From: Auxenochlorella pyrenoidosa
Lineage: Eukaryota > Chlorophyta > Trebouxiophyceae > Chlorellales > Chlorellaceae
Length of the DNA: 19,971 bases
Reading direction: 5' to 3'
Assembly: GCA_001430745.1 (NCBI GenBank)
Contig: KQ481977.1
Coordinates: forward strand, 563,073 to 583,043
The notes under the pieces are model-generated. The model was not told the origin of the DNA. It saw only the letters and a program-made list of their open reading frames with translations, and did not search any database. Position numbers and translations under genes: made by a program. Below, piece after piece: positions 1 to 9,870 of this stretch; within the stretch, counting starts at the first letter, position 1, and every line of letters begins with the position of its first letter.

Positions 1-1
1 T

Positions 2-2590
2 TTCCGCTGCAGCTTCCTGGGCCGTGCCAGTGCTGGAGCCTTGCTCAAGGTGGGCGGTCACAACCACCTGACCTGTGCCTGTCAGTCACTAAGTCGAGTT
101 CGGCTGTCAGCTGCACGCATCTTGCTGCTCACTGCCATGCTTCCCACGCCGCCTCCCATGCCACTCCCCAGTGGGTGATGCGGCAGCATTACCGACATGG
201 CATGCCACACATGTCCTCTGCCATCCAATCCCCCTGCTTTCCCTCGACACTGCCCGCTAACTGCCCGCCGAGCGGCACTGCGCCTTCTGCCCTCGGCAGG
301 CCACTGTCTGGCTGATTGCTGTGGGGCTCAAGCCTGTCTACGTGCACTGGCTTGTGGGCGCAGACTTTTACCAGCAGTACAGAGTGAGTGCAAAGGCAGT
401 ACAAGCAGAGGGCTGGTCACCTGGCAGCATGTCCCACACCCTCGCCAAGGCCCCCGCATGCGTCCCCTGAAAGTGGCCCGCCATGTGTCGTGTCGCCTGC
501 CCACTGTGTTTGCGCACAGCTTGCCTGCTGTATCCTGCCATCGAACAGCCGCCTCCTCCCCTCGCATTCCTGGCAGGCGTGGATCATAACATTCACCAAG
601 ACTGTGAGTGGCCGCTTGGTGGCTCTCAAGCCGCCTGTACATTCCTGTCTGAAGCCCCTGCGGCATGCCAGACCGCTGCAGTCAGTGTAGTCGTCTTCAG
701 AGCGCTGCGCTGCGGTAGGCAGCAGTGCACTGCTGGCGTGCCTGGCTGCTGTGGGAAGCCTTCCCGGCTGCCGCCACCAAGAATGCTGGTTTCCGAGGCC
801 GCCCCAAACCTGCGAGCCCTACGTGCCGCCCCTGCGCTGCCAGGTGTTTGCCATGCACCCACCCGGGGAGCACCTGCACCTCGAGATGCTGTCGGCGCTG
901 CCGCCAGGCGGCGCCCCCACCCTGCCGCGCCTGCTGTGGCTGTTGGCTGCCGGCGCGCGCCTGCCCTACATGTTGGTCACCGGCCTGGGCTGGCAGGATG
1001 TCATGTACAACATACCCATCCAGGTGACCCTGCAGACAGTCAAAGGCCGCAGTCAAAGGCCGCAGAGATGCGGCGGCACGGCGCGCCTCTGAATGGGCGC
1101 AGCTGTGGTCGGCGCCAGCAGGCAGCGCGGTGCCTGCCTGCCCCCGGGGATATTCCCCCCTGGGCGCAGGCAGGGTGATCAATGCCTCTGCAATGCTGAG
1201 CCTCAGCTGCTGAGCGGGCTGAGCAGCGGGCCACGTGCACTTGCACCCCCTGCAGCTGGCGCTGGTGGGGCGCTCGGTGCGCGACATGCAAGCCCAGTGT
1301 GCCACCCCTCTCTTCCGGGGCCCCCAGGTAAGGGGGGCACGCAAGCCGCGCATGCACGCCGGCGCTGTGTCAGGTTCATTCCGTTGAGACCCTGCACGCC
1401 CGCACATCCAGACAGGACTGCCTGCCCACTGGCGTGCTGGGCGCTCCTGCTCGTGCCCTCCCTGAGCCTACAGGCACAGCGGCTCCTGCAGAGGCTCGCT
1501 GCACAGCTGACCGCACTGACGGCCACTGCGCTGCACCTCGCCACCGGCATCAAGTGGCTGCAGGTGGGGGCAGGTGGGGCTCGCTGCCGACCCCAGGGGC
1601 CACTGCCAGGCTCTGCTGGCAGCAGTCGTGCGCACGCTGGCAGCAGCCTGTCCTGTTCCTCCGACATGCTCCTGCGGCCAGCCTGCCCAGGCGGCCCCCA
1701 CTTTGCCCTCCCTCCCCCCCCCTCCTCCCTGCAGCCCACCTTTCCGGGGGCCCTGGACCCCTGCCTGGCCCTGGGCAGCTGGGCGGCGATCTGCTTTGGC
1801 TTCCTGCTCACCACCCTGGCCCTGGCTGCCAGCGAGGGGCGCGCGCGTGCCAGGTAACTCGCTGTCAGAGAGCGCGCCCGCTGCTGCTGTCGTTGGTAAT
1901 GAGAAGTGCGACGCCGGGAATCTGCATGCCTGAGCCCTGCCTGGACGTCCCCAGGATGCTTGGCTTCTGTGGCGGGTAGTCCCCAGGCACCGCCTGCCGG
2001 GCAGGGACGCGGCGGCAGCCAGGGAGGCTGCGTGCTGCAGGCTGAGGTTGTCTGCAGGTCTGTGGCCTTTCACCTGGCACCGCTCCATCTGCAAATTGTG
2101 CAGATTTGCCCGCCGCCACGCCGCGAGCCTGACGCCTGCCGAGCGCAAGCGCTGGGTGGACAGCCGGGCAGGCACCGCCGGCTGACTGCGCACCGCCGCT
2201 GCCACCGCTGCACTGCTGGCCTTTGCCTGCCTGCTGGTATGGCAGGTGGGCAGCCGCACAATCCCTGCCTGGCTTTCAAGTTGGCTGTAAATTGTTACTT
2301 GTCTGCACGTCTGCCAGCGGTCGCTGTTGTGCCCCTGCCGCGGCTGCCTGCTGCGGCCGGCTTGCGTCCTCTGGCACGCTACTGTGCCCCTTGCTTGGCA
2401 GTGCGTGTGGGGGGCACTTGCAAGATAAGATGGCACAGGAAAGGGCTTGCGCCACACCGGTGCGACTCAACTTGATATGGCCTGTCCCGACACGTCCACT
2501 GTGCCTCCTCCTCTGCCCTCCTGTCACACCCTGCAGATGCTGATCTCCCTGCTGGCCTGGGACAGTGGCTGGCTGCTGGGCAGCGCCTGA
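2..2590 (+). CDS. Unrecognised multi-pass membrane protein, 3' part of gene (5' end outside window)
   Basis: I do not recognise the family. A consistent set of exons is 2-49, 300-383, 577-603, 691-1023, 1256-1327, 1474-1563, 1735-1853, 2041-2155 (or longer) and 2537-2590. All junctions use GT-AG with matching phase, and the last exon ends in TGA. This gives about 313 residues in the window. Hydrophobic stretches include TVWLIAVGLKPVYVHWLVG (exon 300-383), SSALLACLAAVGSLPG and LPRLLWLLAAGARLPYML (exon 691-1023) and SWAAICFGFLLTTLALAAS (exon 1735-1853). A short loop with five Cys (CRHQECWFPRPPQTC and on to LRC) follows the second stretch, as in an extracellular or lumenal loop. A basic segment (TPAERKRW) precedes the C-terminus. 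The exon from 2041 is ambiguous: read to the donor at 2246 it has an in-frame TGA at 2183-2185; spliced at 2156 it avoids the stop. The 9-residue exon 577-603 is the weakest link. Membrane protein is fairly likely; function is unknown. Confidence 0.5.
1037..1062. repeat. Tandem duplication, 13-base unit x2
   Basis: Two perfect adjacent copies of CAGTCAAAGGCCG lie just inside the intron that starts at 1024 in the membrane-protein gene. It is probably a replication-slippage duplication with no evident role. Confidence 0.85.
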
Positions 2591-3309
2591 AGTCCACTTC
2601 TGCATCAGTTGCCGCGTACAGCCGGCATGCATAGCAGCGTGCTGGGTGCCACCTCCCACTGAGAAACTCACATTAAATCCTGCTCGCCTGCACTGCATTT
2701 TCTGCCTCATGCCATGGGGTGGGTGAAAGACTGTGAAATGTGACGATACCCCTGCCAGATGGATCAGACAGGAGGGCCAGGGCAAAGAGGGCCGGAGGTA
2801 TCCCTGACTGTCTTCTCCAGTGACCAGAGAGCGATGAGTGCTTGGTGGAGGTTCTGCGCATTTGCTGGGCGCACCCTCAAGCAGCCATCATGAAGCCCTG
2901 TGCAGCGACCGCATCCCTGCCCGCAGGCTCAGCAAGGGGCCACGCTTGCAGGTGGCATGGCACACATACCTTGTGTTCTGGGAGTTTTTCATGTGCACCA
3001 CTCTGTCTCGCATCCATGTCCCTTGTGTCTTCTGAGCAGACAAGGGGGGAGGCGGCAGCATGCCGCAGGCGCCACCAGGGTTTGCAGCATCACACCTGCA
3101 TGGCGACTCGCTGCGCAATACGTTGTTCTTTAGATCAATCTGTCCAATTCGAAGGCCAAATTGCTGCCAAACCACGCTCTGTGCACAACCCTTGCGCACA
3201 CTGAACTTGCAGTCTGCCGGAGCGGAAGAAAAACGTGTTCGTGCACTACATAGCACTAGCACTCGCATAGTCTACTGCTCCGCCCGGGGAGCGCGGGCGG
3301 AGCCCCGCT
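2591..3309. other. Intergenic region between membrane-protein gene and LST8
   Basis: No conserved protein or RNA gene was recognised. It should hold the 3' UTR of the upstream gene and the promoter and 5' UTR of LST8. Several shadow frames cross it, but none shows family-like sequence. Base composition is lower in GC than in the exons around it. The only strong structure seen is the hairpin at 3277-3303, listed separately. No TGTAA polyadenylation signal, the usual green-algal one, was found. Confidence 0.6.
3277..3303 (+). promoter_or_regulatory. Perfect 9-bp GC hairpin in the LST8 5' leader
   Basis: GCTCCGCCC (3277-3285) and GGGCGGAGC (3295-3303) are exact reverse complements separated by nine bases (GGGGAGCGC). 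Eight of the nine pairs are G-C. The structure ends six bases before the LST8 ATG at 3310. If transcribed, a stem this stable so close to the start codon could slow scanning ribosomes. It could also be a DNA-level palindromic binding site. Confidence 0.6.
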
Positions 3310-6300
3310 ATGGGCTCGAGTGTTGTGCTCGCAACCGCGGGCTACGATCACACTATCAGGCACGTCAGGGCAGCTTGTCAGGTCATTGTTCACCGGCGAT
3401 GGGTACGCCGCTAGCACTGGCAGCACTGTGGTGGCGGCAGGCGGCGGCAGGCAGTGGCAGCAAGTGACAGCGGCTTCCCGTGGCGTTCTGCCTGCCTGCT
3501 GGGCCCACATTTGCGCGCTGCGTTGCGTCATTACTGGCATGGTGCACCCGTGTTATACACCGCAGGTTCTGGGAGGCAACGTCGGGCATCTGCTACCGCA
3601 CGCTGCAGTATGCCGACAGCCAGGTGCGGCGGGCGCATAGGCAATGCATGCTTGACCCAAGGGGCAGGAGCCCTGCGCCTGGCGTCATGCCGCCCCGCCT
3701 GCCTGCTATCAGGTAGCGCTGTGTCCCCCCCGGAGCTGGTGGCCTGCCGGTAGCGCCTGCTGCTGCCTCCCAACTGCCTCGCCGAGTGCACCTGCCTGGC
3801 CCTGGAAGAGGCTGCTTGGCCACTTGGTGCTCCGTCTTGGGAAAACGTTGTCAAAGTTTTATTTCACCAACACTTTGGCCCTGCCAGGTCAACAAGCTGG
3901 AGATCACGGCTGACAAGACCCTCATCGCGGCTGCCGGCAACCCACACATCCGGTGAGGGCTGCCAGGCCGGGGGAGGAGGGAAGCATGCACAGCTGGCTG
4001 CCCTGCCGTGGCGGGGCGGGGCTGCAAAGTGCGGCCCCTGCTGCTGTTCAGGCACACCGTGCGGGCGGAGCCCTGCGCTTGAGCGCGTCACTGAGAGCGC
4101 CGGGCAGCGCCCCTGCGCGCACGCCGCTGCGAGCGCCACCCCTCATGACTGTCTTGTCTTTCTCCTGGCTGCCATTCCCCTCCTGCGCAGCCTGTACGAG
4201 GTGAACAGCAGCAACCCGCAGCCCATCATCAGCTACGACGGGCACAGCAGCAACGTCACGGCGGTGGGCTTCCAGAAGGACGGCAAGTGGATGTACACTG
4301 GCTCAGAGGACGGCACAGGCAAGGCTTCTTTCTCCACTTTTGCTGGCACGCTCGCGCACGCGGGCTACTTTGGCTTCTCTGGGTTGTGCGCGCCCTGCCA
4401 AGCATGCTTCTGGGCCCAGTGGCCGGCATAAGTGGGGCCTTCCAGCGCCGCGCCGCCGGTGGCGCCTGCGGCGGGAACAGGTTTTCTGGCAGAGGGCTGG
4501 ATGGGAAGTGGATGTGTACAGCATCGGGCAACAGCCCCACTGGGGTGCTGCACCTGCTCCTGTGCACCCTTGGTGGCTGTTTGCCACCCCTGCCAGCAGG
4601 GAAGCATGTGCGGGCGCAGGCGGGGTGGGGGGGTTGCTTTGGTTTTTTCCCTACAATGTCGATGGCACAGCAATCCATAGGAAGCAGCATTGCGCTGCGC
4701 CAATGCGCCCGCCCCCCCCCCCACACCCACCCACCCACCCCCACCCCTCCTGCAGTGAAAATCTGGGACCTGCGGGCGCCCGGCTGCCAGCGAGAGTACG
4801 AGAGCCGGGCGGCAGTCAATACTGTTGTGCTGCACCCCAACCAGGGGGAGCTCATATCGGGTGCGCCTAGTGCCAAGTGGGCTGCAGGTGCCTTGCTGGG
4901 ACCCACAGGGAGGCCATGCGCTGCTGGAGGGGCATGCCTGGGCCGAGGGAGGCGGCTGGGGCGGGGCAGCACGCTGCACGCCGGCCACATGGGGCCCCGG
5001 GATGCGAGAGTGTGGGCTTGCGGGCTGCGCTGCACAGGGGGTGTAGGCTGCACCCGTCGCGGCACACCCTGCCACCCGGCCTGCTGCGGCTGTCCCTGCG
5101 CTGTCGTTCCCACGTCTGTCTGCCGGGCTTGGCAGGAGCATGCTTGCAGGAGGGTCTTCTGATTGTGGCTCCTCACCTTCGCCCCCCCCCCCCCCTTGCC
5201 GCCCCCGCAGGGGACCAGCACGGCAACATCCGGGTCTGGGATTTGACAGCAAACGCCTGCAGCTGCGAGCTGGTGCCCGAGGTCGGCACAGGTGGGCCCC
5301 GCGCCTGCCGCAGCGCTGCGGCCCCCCGTGCAGCAGCCCCCCCCTGCTGCAGCACCCTGCACAGGGGATGCTCGCGGCGGGTGGCGGCAGGCGCCTCCTC
5401 CTTGCGCCTCACCTGTGGTGCACCCACGCGCTCCACTGCGCCCGCTGCGCCCCCCTGCCCGGGAACCCCGACACACACACACCACCCCCAACCCCACCCC
5501 TCGCATGCCCACCCACTCACCCACCCACCCTGCAGCCGTGCGATCGCTGACGGTGGCCATGGATGGCTCGCTGGTGGTGGCAGCCAACAACAGCGGCACC
5601 TGCTACGTGTGGCGCGCCATGCGCGGCTCCTACCTCACCACCCACTTTGAGCCGCTGCACAAGCTGCGCGCACACCAGGGTGGGGCGCGGCTGCGGGGCT
5701 TGGCTGCGGGGCCGGAAGGGCGAGAAGGGCGTCTGCTTTGGCCGAGAATGGCGCGTGCAGGCTGCTGCTGGGCTGCGCTCGCTGCGGGCGCGCCCCGGCG
5801 GGTGGGGTATCCCTGGAGCGCCGCTGCTGCCGGCAGCCGAACCACGCCGCCGGGTGGCTTCAACCAGCTGCCGAACAGCGGCGCCGCCCTTGGCCCCCTC
5901 TCTTCCTGTGCAGGGTACGTGCTGAAGTGCATGCTGAGCCCGGACGTGCGCCAGCTGGCCACCACCTCCTCCGACAAGACAGTCAAGCTGTGGAACCTGG
6001 ATGGCTTCACCCTAGACCGCACCCTGGCAGGTGAGCGGCCGCGCCCACCCCGGCAGCCCCCCCTGCCGCAGCCTCGCGCCGCCCGCGGCTGTTGTGCTCG
6101 GCCCGGACGCACGCTGCCACGCTGGGCCCGTCTGCAGGGCCCGCAGCGTGGGGTGCGGGCCCGCCCGGCATGCTTGCCCACGTGCGCGCACCGCCCCCCC
6201 CACCCCCCCCACCCCGTCCGGCTGCCTGCAGGCCACCAGCGCTGGGTGTGGGACTGCGTGTTCTCCGTGGATGCGGCCTATCTGGTGACAGCCTCCTCCG

Positions 6301-6782
6301 ACTGCACTGCCCGGTTGTGGTGAGACCCGGCGCATCTGCTTTTGTCCAACAACAGCATCCACCTCTGTCAAACAACGATGGTTGACAGCCGAGGGGCCAC
6401 TGGGTCAACCGTGCCGTATGCCAGGCTTCGCGGTGGATGCAGCAGGCATGCAGCCGTGCGCCACCAGCGGGGGTGCGGCGCAAGTTTGCAGCTGCCGGCA
6501 GACCCTATGGCGGCGGGCGTGGCTGCCGGCTGGCCGGCACCGCCCGCGCTGCCGAGGCGGCCTGTTCGCCAGGGCTGTGTTGGCTGCCGCTTGCTTTGTC
6601 TCTTGCGTCGTGCCGTGCTGCCATCACGGCTTCGACCTTTCTGCCGCATGCGCTGCCTGTGCCTCCCTGGGTGCAGGGACCTCAGCACGGGCGACGCCAT
6701 CCGCATCTACTCGGGGCACCACAAGGCATGCACCACCTGCGCGCTCAACGACAGCGCAATAGAGGGCCGGGACGACGGCTGA
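3310..6782 (+). CDS. LST8: LST8, WD40 subunit of the TOR kinase complex
   Basis: Exons 3310-3359, 3566-3623, 3888-3952, 4191-4318, 4756-4860, 5211-5291, 5536-5679, 5914-6030, 6232-6319 and 6677-6782 join in frame to 313 residues, the usual length of the family. LST8 (mLST8/GbetaL, yeast Lst8) binds and stabilises the TOR kinase domain. In Chlamydomonas it is reported on internal membranes with TOR. The protein is a seven-blade WD40 propeller. Blade-closing Trp residues are visible at about 19, 104, 145, 188, 237 and 279, and an IRLYE variant at 57-61. Family signatures include DHTIRFWE near the N-terminus, [17 protein letters not shown] (101-117), [37 protein letters not shown] (250-267) and [13 protein letters not shown] near the end. 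The ATG is supported by length and by the conserved start of blade 1. Introns 1 (from 3360) and 4 (from 4319) begin with GC instead of GT; conservation across both junctions (TIR-FWE and DGT-VKIWD) leaves little choice. No frameshift or missing blade was seen. Confidence 0.95.
4709..4755 (+). repeat. C-rich tract at 3' splice site of LST8 intron 4
   Basis: A run of C interrupted by A (CCCCCCCCCC, then repeats of CCCA) leads into the TGCAG acceptor at 4751-4755. It acts as a polypyrimidine tract, and the complementary strand is G-rich enough to form a quadruplex. Similar tracts precede acceptors near 1734, 5210, 6231, 17115 and 17755. Confidence 0.6.
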
Positions 6783-7752
6783 GTTGGCGCCGCCGCTGCA
6801 GCAGCGCCGAGCTCTCGATGGATCGCTGACCTCTGATAGCTGAGCCGCCGGTTGGGCTGAGTTTGCGGCGACCCCGCTGCAGGCAGCATGCAGTGAGCAG
6901 CCACGGCACTCGGCCTGCTGCGCAGGCGGGCGTTCATGCGTTCCCCAACGGCGCATGTTGCTAGGAGCTTGGCACGCGCACCAGCGTGCTGCTATGCCAT
7001 TTCCCCGCGCCAAGCACTGTACACTTTGTATTCAGCTTGCTCCTACCGATATAATCTCTATCCTCCCCCACTTCTCTACTCCCCGCTGACCCGCCTCGTC
7101 ACGGCCCCTGGGGTTCCAGCCCCTCTGCACTGTGAACCGTCCAGCAATGCAGATGCCTTCTGCCAGGGTTAAGCCAGGGAGCGCTGGCCGGGGGTTGCAT
7201 CCAGGTGAGCCATGCTGCGCCACACAACATCACACCGCTCACTGGCTGGGGCCTGGGCCTTGCACGCAAAAGTCGGTTACATGGCGCACACAGCACGCCG
7301 GTTTGGAGAGCGTTAAGCAAAATACTTCTACACAGGGTATCCGTGCAGGGAATCCGCAGACTTGCGCCTGCAACGGCGAGCGCTGTGAGGGGCGGGCAGT
7401 GGTGGCGGCGGCGGCAGTGCCAGCTGCTCTTCCCGCGCCTCTGGGGCGCATTTTCCGCATCAATCCACACTGGATCCCTCAGAGCGCGTTACCCGCCGCA
7501 GGACCACGCTCACCGCGTTCGCACCATGAGTGGCCGAGCGCCGGCTGCTCAGTCGCTTCCGCAAGCTACCATCGAAGGAGCCCAGGCAGCCGGCCAGGGG
7601 TCCAACACGCTTCATGGGGCGCATAAAGCCAGGGCGCAGAGACCTTGCCGGCTATTCACATTCTCAGCTGCAGCACCACCCTGCCCCCGCCCTCTGCTGC
7701 TGCTGCCTGTCTGCCGCCGTCTGCCTTCAGTAGCTTGCCAGACCTTGACAGC
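6783..7752. other. Intergenic region between LST8 and the Cys-rich gene
   Basis: It holds the LST8 3' UTR and the promoter and 5' UTR of the next gene. No protein family, tRNA or repeat was recognised in its shadow frames. A lower-GC stretch around 7015-7080 with a pyrimidine-rich run could be the 3' end of LST8 or core promoter DNA, but nothing decides this. Confidence 0.5.
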
Positions 7753-9247
7753 ATGAACCGCGCCCTTGCTTGTGCCCTGGCTATACTGGCGGTGTTTATG
7801 ATTGCAGGTGGGCTTGCGGGGACAGAGAGACGGCAGCAAGTGGTGGGGTGGGATGTGGGGGTGAGACTGCCTGGCTGACCCGCTCTGCCACACAGCAGCT
7901 GGCCAGCTGCTGCTGTCCTGACCTCCCGCATCCCTCTTCTCTTGTGTTCCTCCTGCAGGCGTTGACGCCGGCTGCCCCCGAGGGTGTGCCCTCTGCAAAG
8001 GCATCCGGTGAGTGTTGGTGTGGGCGCCAGCGCTGCTAGCAGGGCGGTTGGCGTGTGTATGCTAGCAGGGCGGTTGATGCCCTGGCCCCTGCTGCCTGCC
8101 GGTTGGGCAGCAGCATGCGCATGCCTGCCCGCTCACGCCCGCCCCCGGCATGCGCACCCGCCCCGCAGCTGCCTGCGCTGCAAGCCTGGGTACTGGCTCA
8201 AGGCGGGCAAGTGCTACGCGTGCCCGTCGCGCTGCGCCACCTGCAAGAACTCTGGTGGCGCGGCCTACTGCCAGACCTGCAAGCCGGGCTACCTGCTCCA
8301 GAGTGGCAAGTGCACCATCCCGGCCTGCCCCACCCCCCACTGGGACACCAACGAGTGGAAGTGGGCTGACGTGTACGGCAAGACCGATGCTGGCGCGTGC
8401 GTGAAGGCGAGTGCAGGCGGGCGCGCCGCTGCAGTGCGCACGCATGTCTGCGCTGCTTAGCGCCAGCTCGGCGCTGCACATGTGTGGCGACCTAGGCGGG
8501 CATGGAACCTAACTCAGGAGCTCGACGGCGCGCTGCCCAGCAAAGCCCCCTCTCAGCGCGCCCCCAGCGCCCTCCCTGCTCTGCAGTGCACCCCCACCGG
8601 CTACCACAAGGAGTGGTGCAAGGCCTGCGACGGCGACGCGTGAGTGGGGGGCATGCGCGCACCAGGGCTGAGCGCAAGCCGCGATGCTGTGCCGGCGCCA
8701 GTGCGCGGCTTGGCCCCTGCCCATGTGTTTGCAGGCGGGATGCGCGTAGTTGCGCTGTGCGCGTCACAGCGTGCGCGCCTAGGGCCCAGCCCAAGCTTGC
8801 TTATGTGTCCCTGTGTCCGCCTCCCAAAGTGATTGCCACCCACCGCTCTGCCGTGCAGGCCCTCCATCTGTACCAAGTGTGAGGACCCCAACAACCACTT
8901 CCCGATGTTCATCGACGCCACCGGCGCCTGCCAGTTCGTGAGTAGCAGGCAGCGAGCGCTGGGCGCACTGAGGACCGAGCTGCAGAGACAAAACAGCTGC
9001 GGCCCCAAGGGTGCCTGCCTGCCTGTATGCCCGCCCGCCCGCCCGCCCAACCACCCGCCTGCCTGCCTGCATGCCCCCCTGCATGACCAGTGGCCCTCAC
9101 TCCCCCATCTTCTGCCCCCCCTACCCGCAGTGCACCGCCTGGCACGAGGGCTGCCTGTCCTGCCAGAACGGCACCGGCAAGTGCCTGTCCTGCGATGCCA
9201 GCCAGGGCTACCAGTCTGACGGCGCAGGCAACTGCGTCCGGGCGTAA
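7753..9247 (+). CDS. Small secreted cysteine-rich protein with furin/GF-receptor-like repeats
   Basis: Exons 7753-7807, 7959-8007, 8169-8406, 8587-8639, 8859-8937 and 9131-9247 join in frame to 196 residues. The first exon encodes a clear signal peptide: MNRALAC, then a hydrophobic core LAILAVFMIA, with cleavage expected near residue 18-22. The mature part has 26 Cys in CxxC-type spacing. Two close internal repeats follow the pattern C-x2-C-K-P-G-Y-x-L-x2-G-K-C (in exon 3), with a looser third near the C-terminus (CLSCDASQGY to NC). This resembles growth-factor-receptor Cys-rich/furin-like repeats, common in extracellular proteins of protists and algae. A Trp-rich insert (HWDTNEWKWADVYGK) separates the two halves. 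There is no transmembrane helix after the signal, no GPI-type tail and no ER-retention motif, so secretion to the wall or medium is inferred. Intron 3 (from 8407) starts with GC; a longer exon would add no known motif. The gene model is well supported; the partner or ligand is unknown. Confidence 0.85.
8035..8076. repeat. Direct repeat in intron 2 of the Cys-rich gene
   Basis: GCTAGCAGGGCGGTTG occurs at 8035-8050 and again at 8061-8076, a 26-base period. It lies wholly inside the intron and looks like a small local duplication. Confidence 0.85.
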
Positions 9248-9870
9248 GCAGGACGCCAGTGGCATGGCCCGGCGGAAAGCAAGCTGGCTTTGCTCGCCCA
9301 CCTCAGGTTCCGCAGCATGCACAGCCATGATCCATGCAACGCTCTGCATTCCTCCAGGTCCTCTGTCGTCCTTTTCCTCTGTTGCCGCCCACTGAGCCAC
9401 TGCGCACCTCGATGCGGGGTTTTCCCCTCCCCGATTCAGCACGTTTTGCCTGGTCCAGCCGTTCAGGGCCAACCTGCTGTTAACAAATCCAGCAGTCTGC
9501 ACTCTCGTCGACTCCTGTCGCCTCCCGTACAGCGCACCTACCCCCCTGGATCTGTCTCCCATTCTTCATGGATGCCCTACTCCAGCTGTTCTGTCCTCTA
9601 TGCCAAGCGGCCATGCAGCCAACGCATGCCCTGTGCTGCCCACCCGACCCTCAGCAATCCTCCGATGCCATCATGCATCAACCTGACTGCATTCTGATGC
9701 ACTGTTGCCCTTTAACATATGAGACCATGAAACAGTGAAACAGAGATCATCCTGCCTGCCAGAGCAGGGGCCAGGCCAGAGTTGGCAAGGCAAGGACGGC
9801 AGCACTGAAGTTGGTGCTCTGGTCGAGGCGCAGCCAACATGCAGGGACCTGCCATGCTTTGTCCCGCTGC
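9248..9870. other. Convergent 3' region shared by the Cys-rich and DUF2237 genes
   Basis: This stretch lies between two stop codons facing each other, so it should hold both 3' UTRs and polyadenylation sites. Composition is pyrimidine-rich on the plus strand up to about 9700. No TGTAA motif was found on either strand. No gene, RNA or repeat was recognised. Confidence 0.55.

Noticed and set aside
179..206. Possible small exon WVMRQHYRH in the first gene
   Set aside because: It follows a CCCCAG acceptor, but no donor gives a phase fitting the exon at 300. Direct joining of 49 to 300 keeps the frame.
2183..2185. Selenocysteine reading of the in-frame TGA
   Set aside because: The neighbouring residues do not resemble any selenoprotein motif, and I could not identify a SECIS element by eye. 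Alternative splicing is simpler.
4256..5599. 447-codon minus-strand open frame across LST8
   Set aside because: It runs antisense over conserved LST8 exons and introns alike. The sequence has no family signature, as expected for GC-rich shadow frames.
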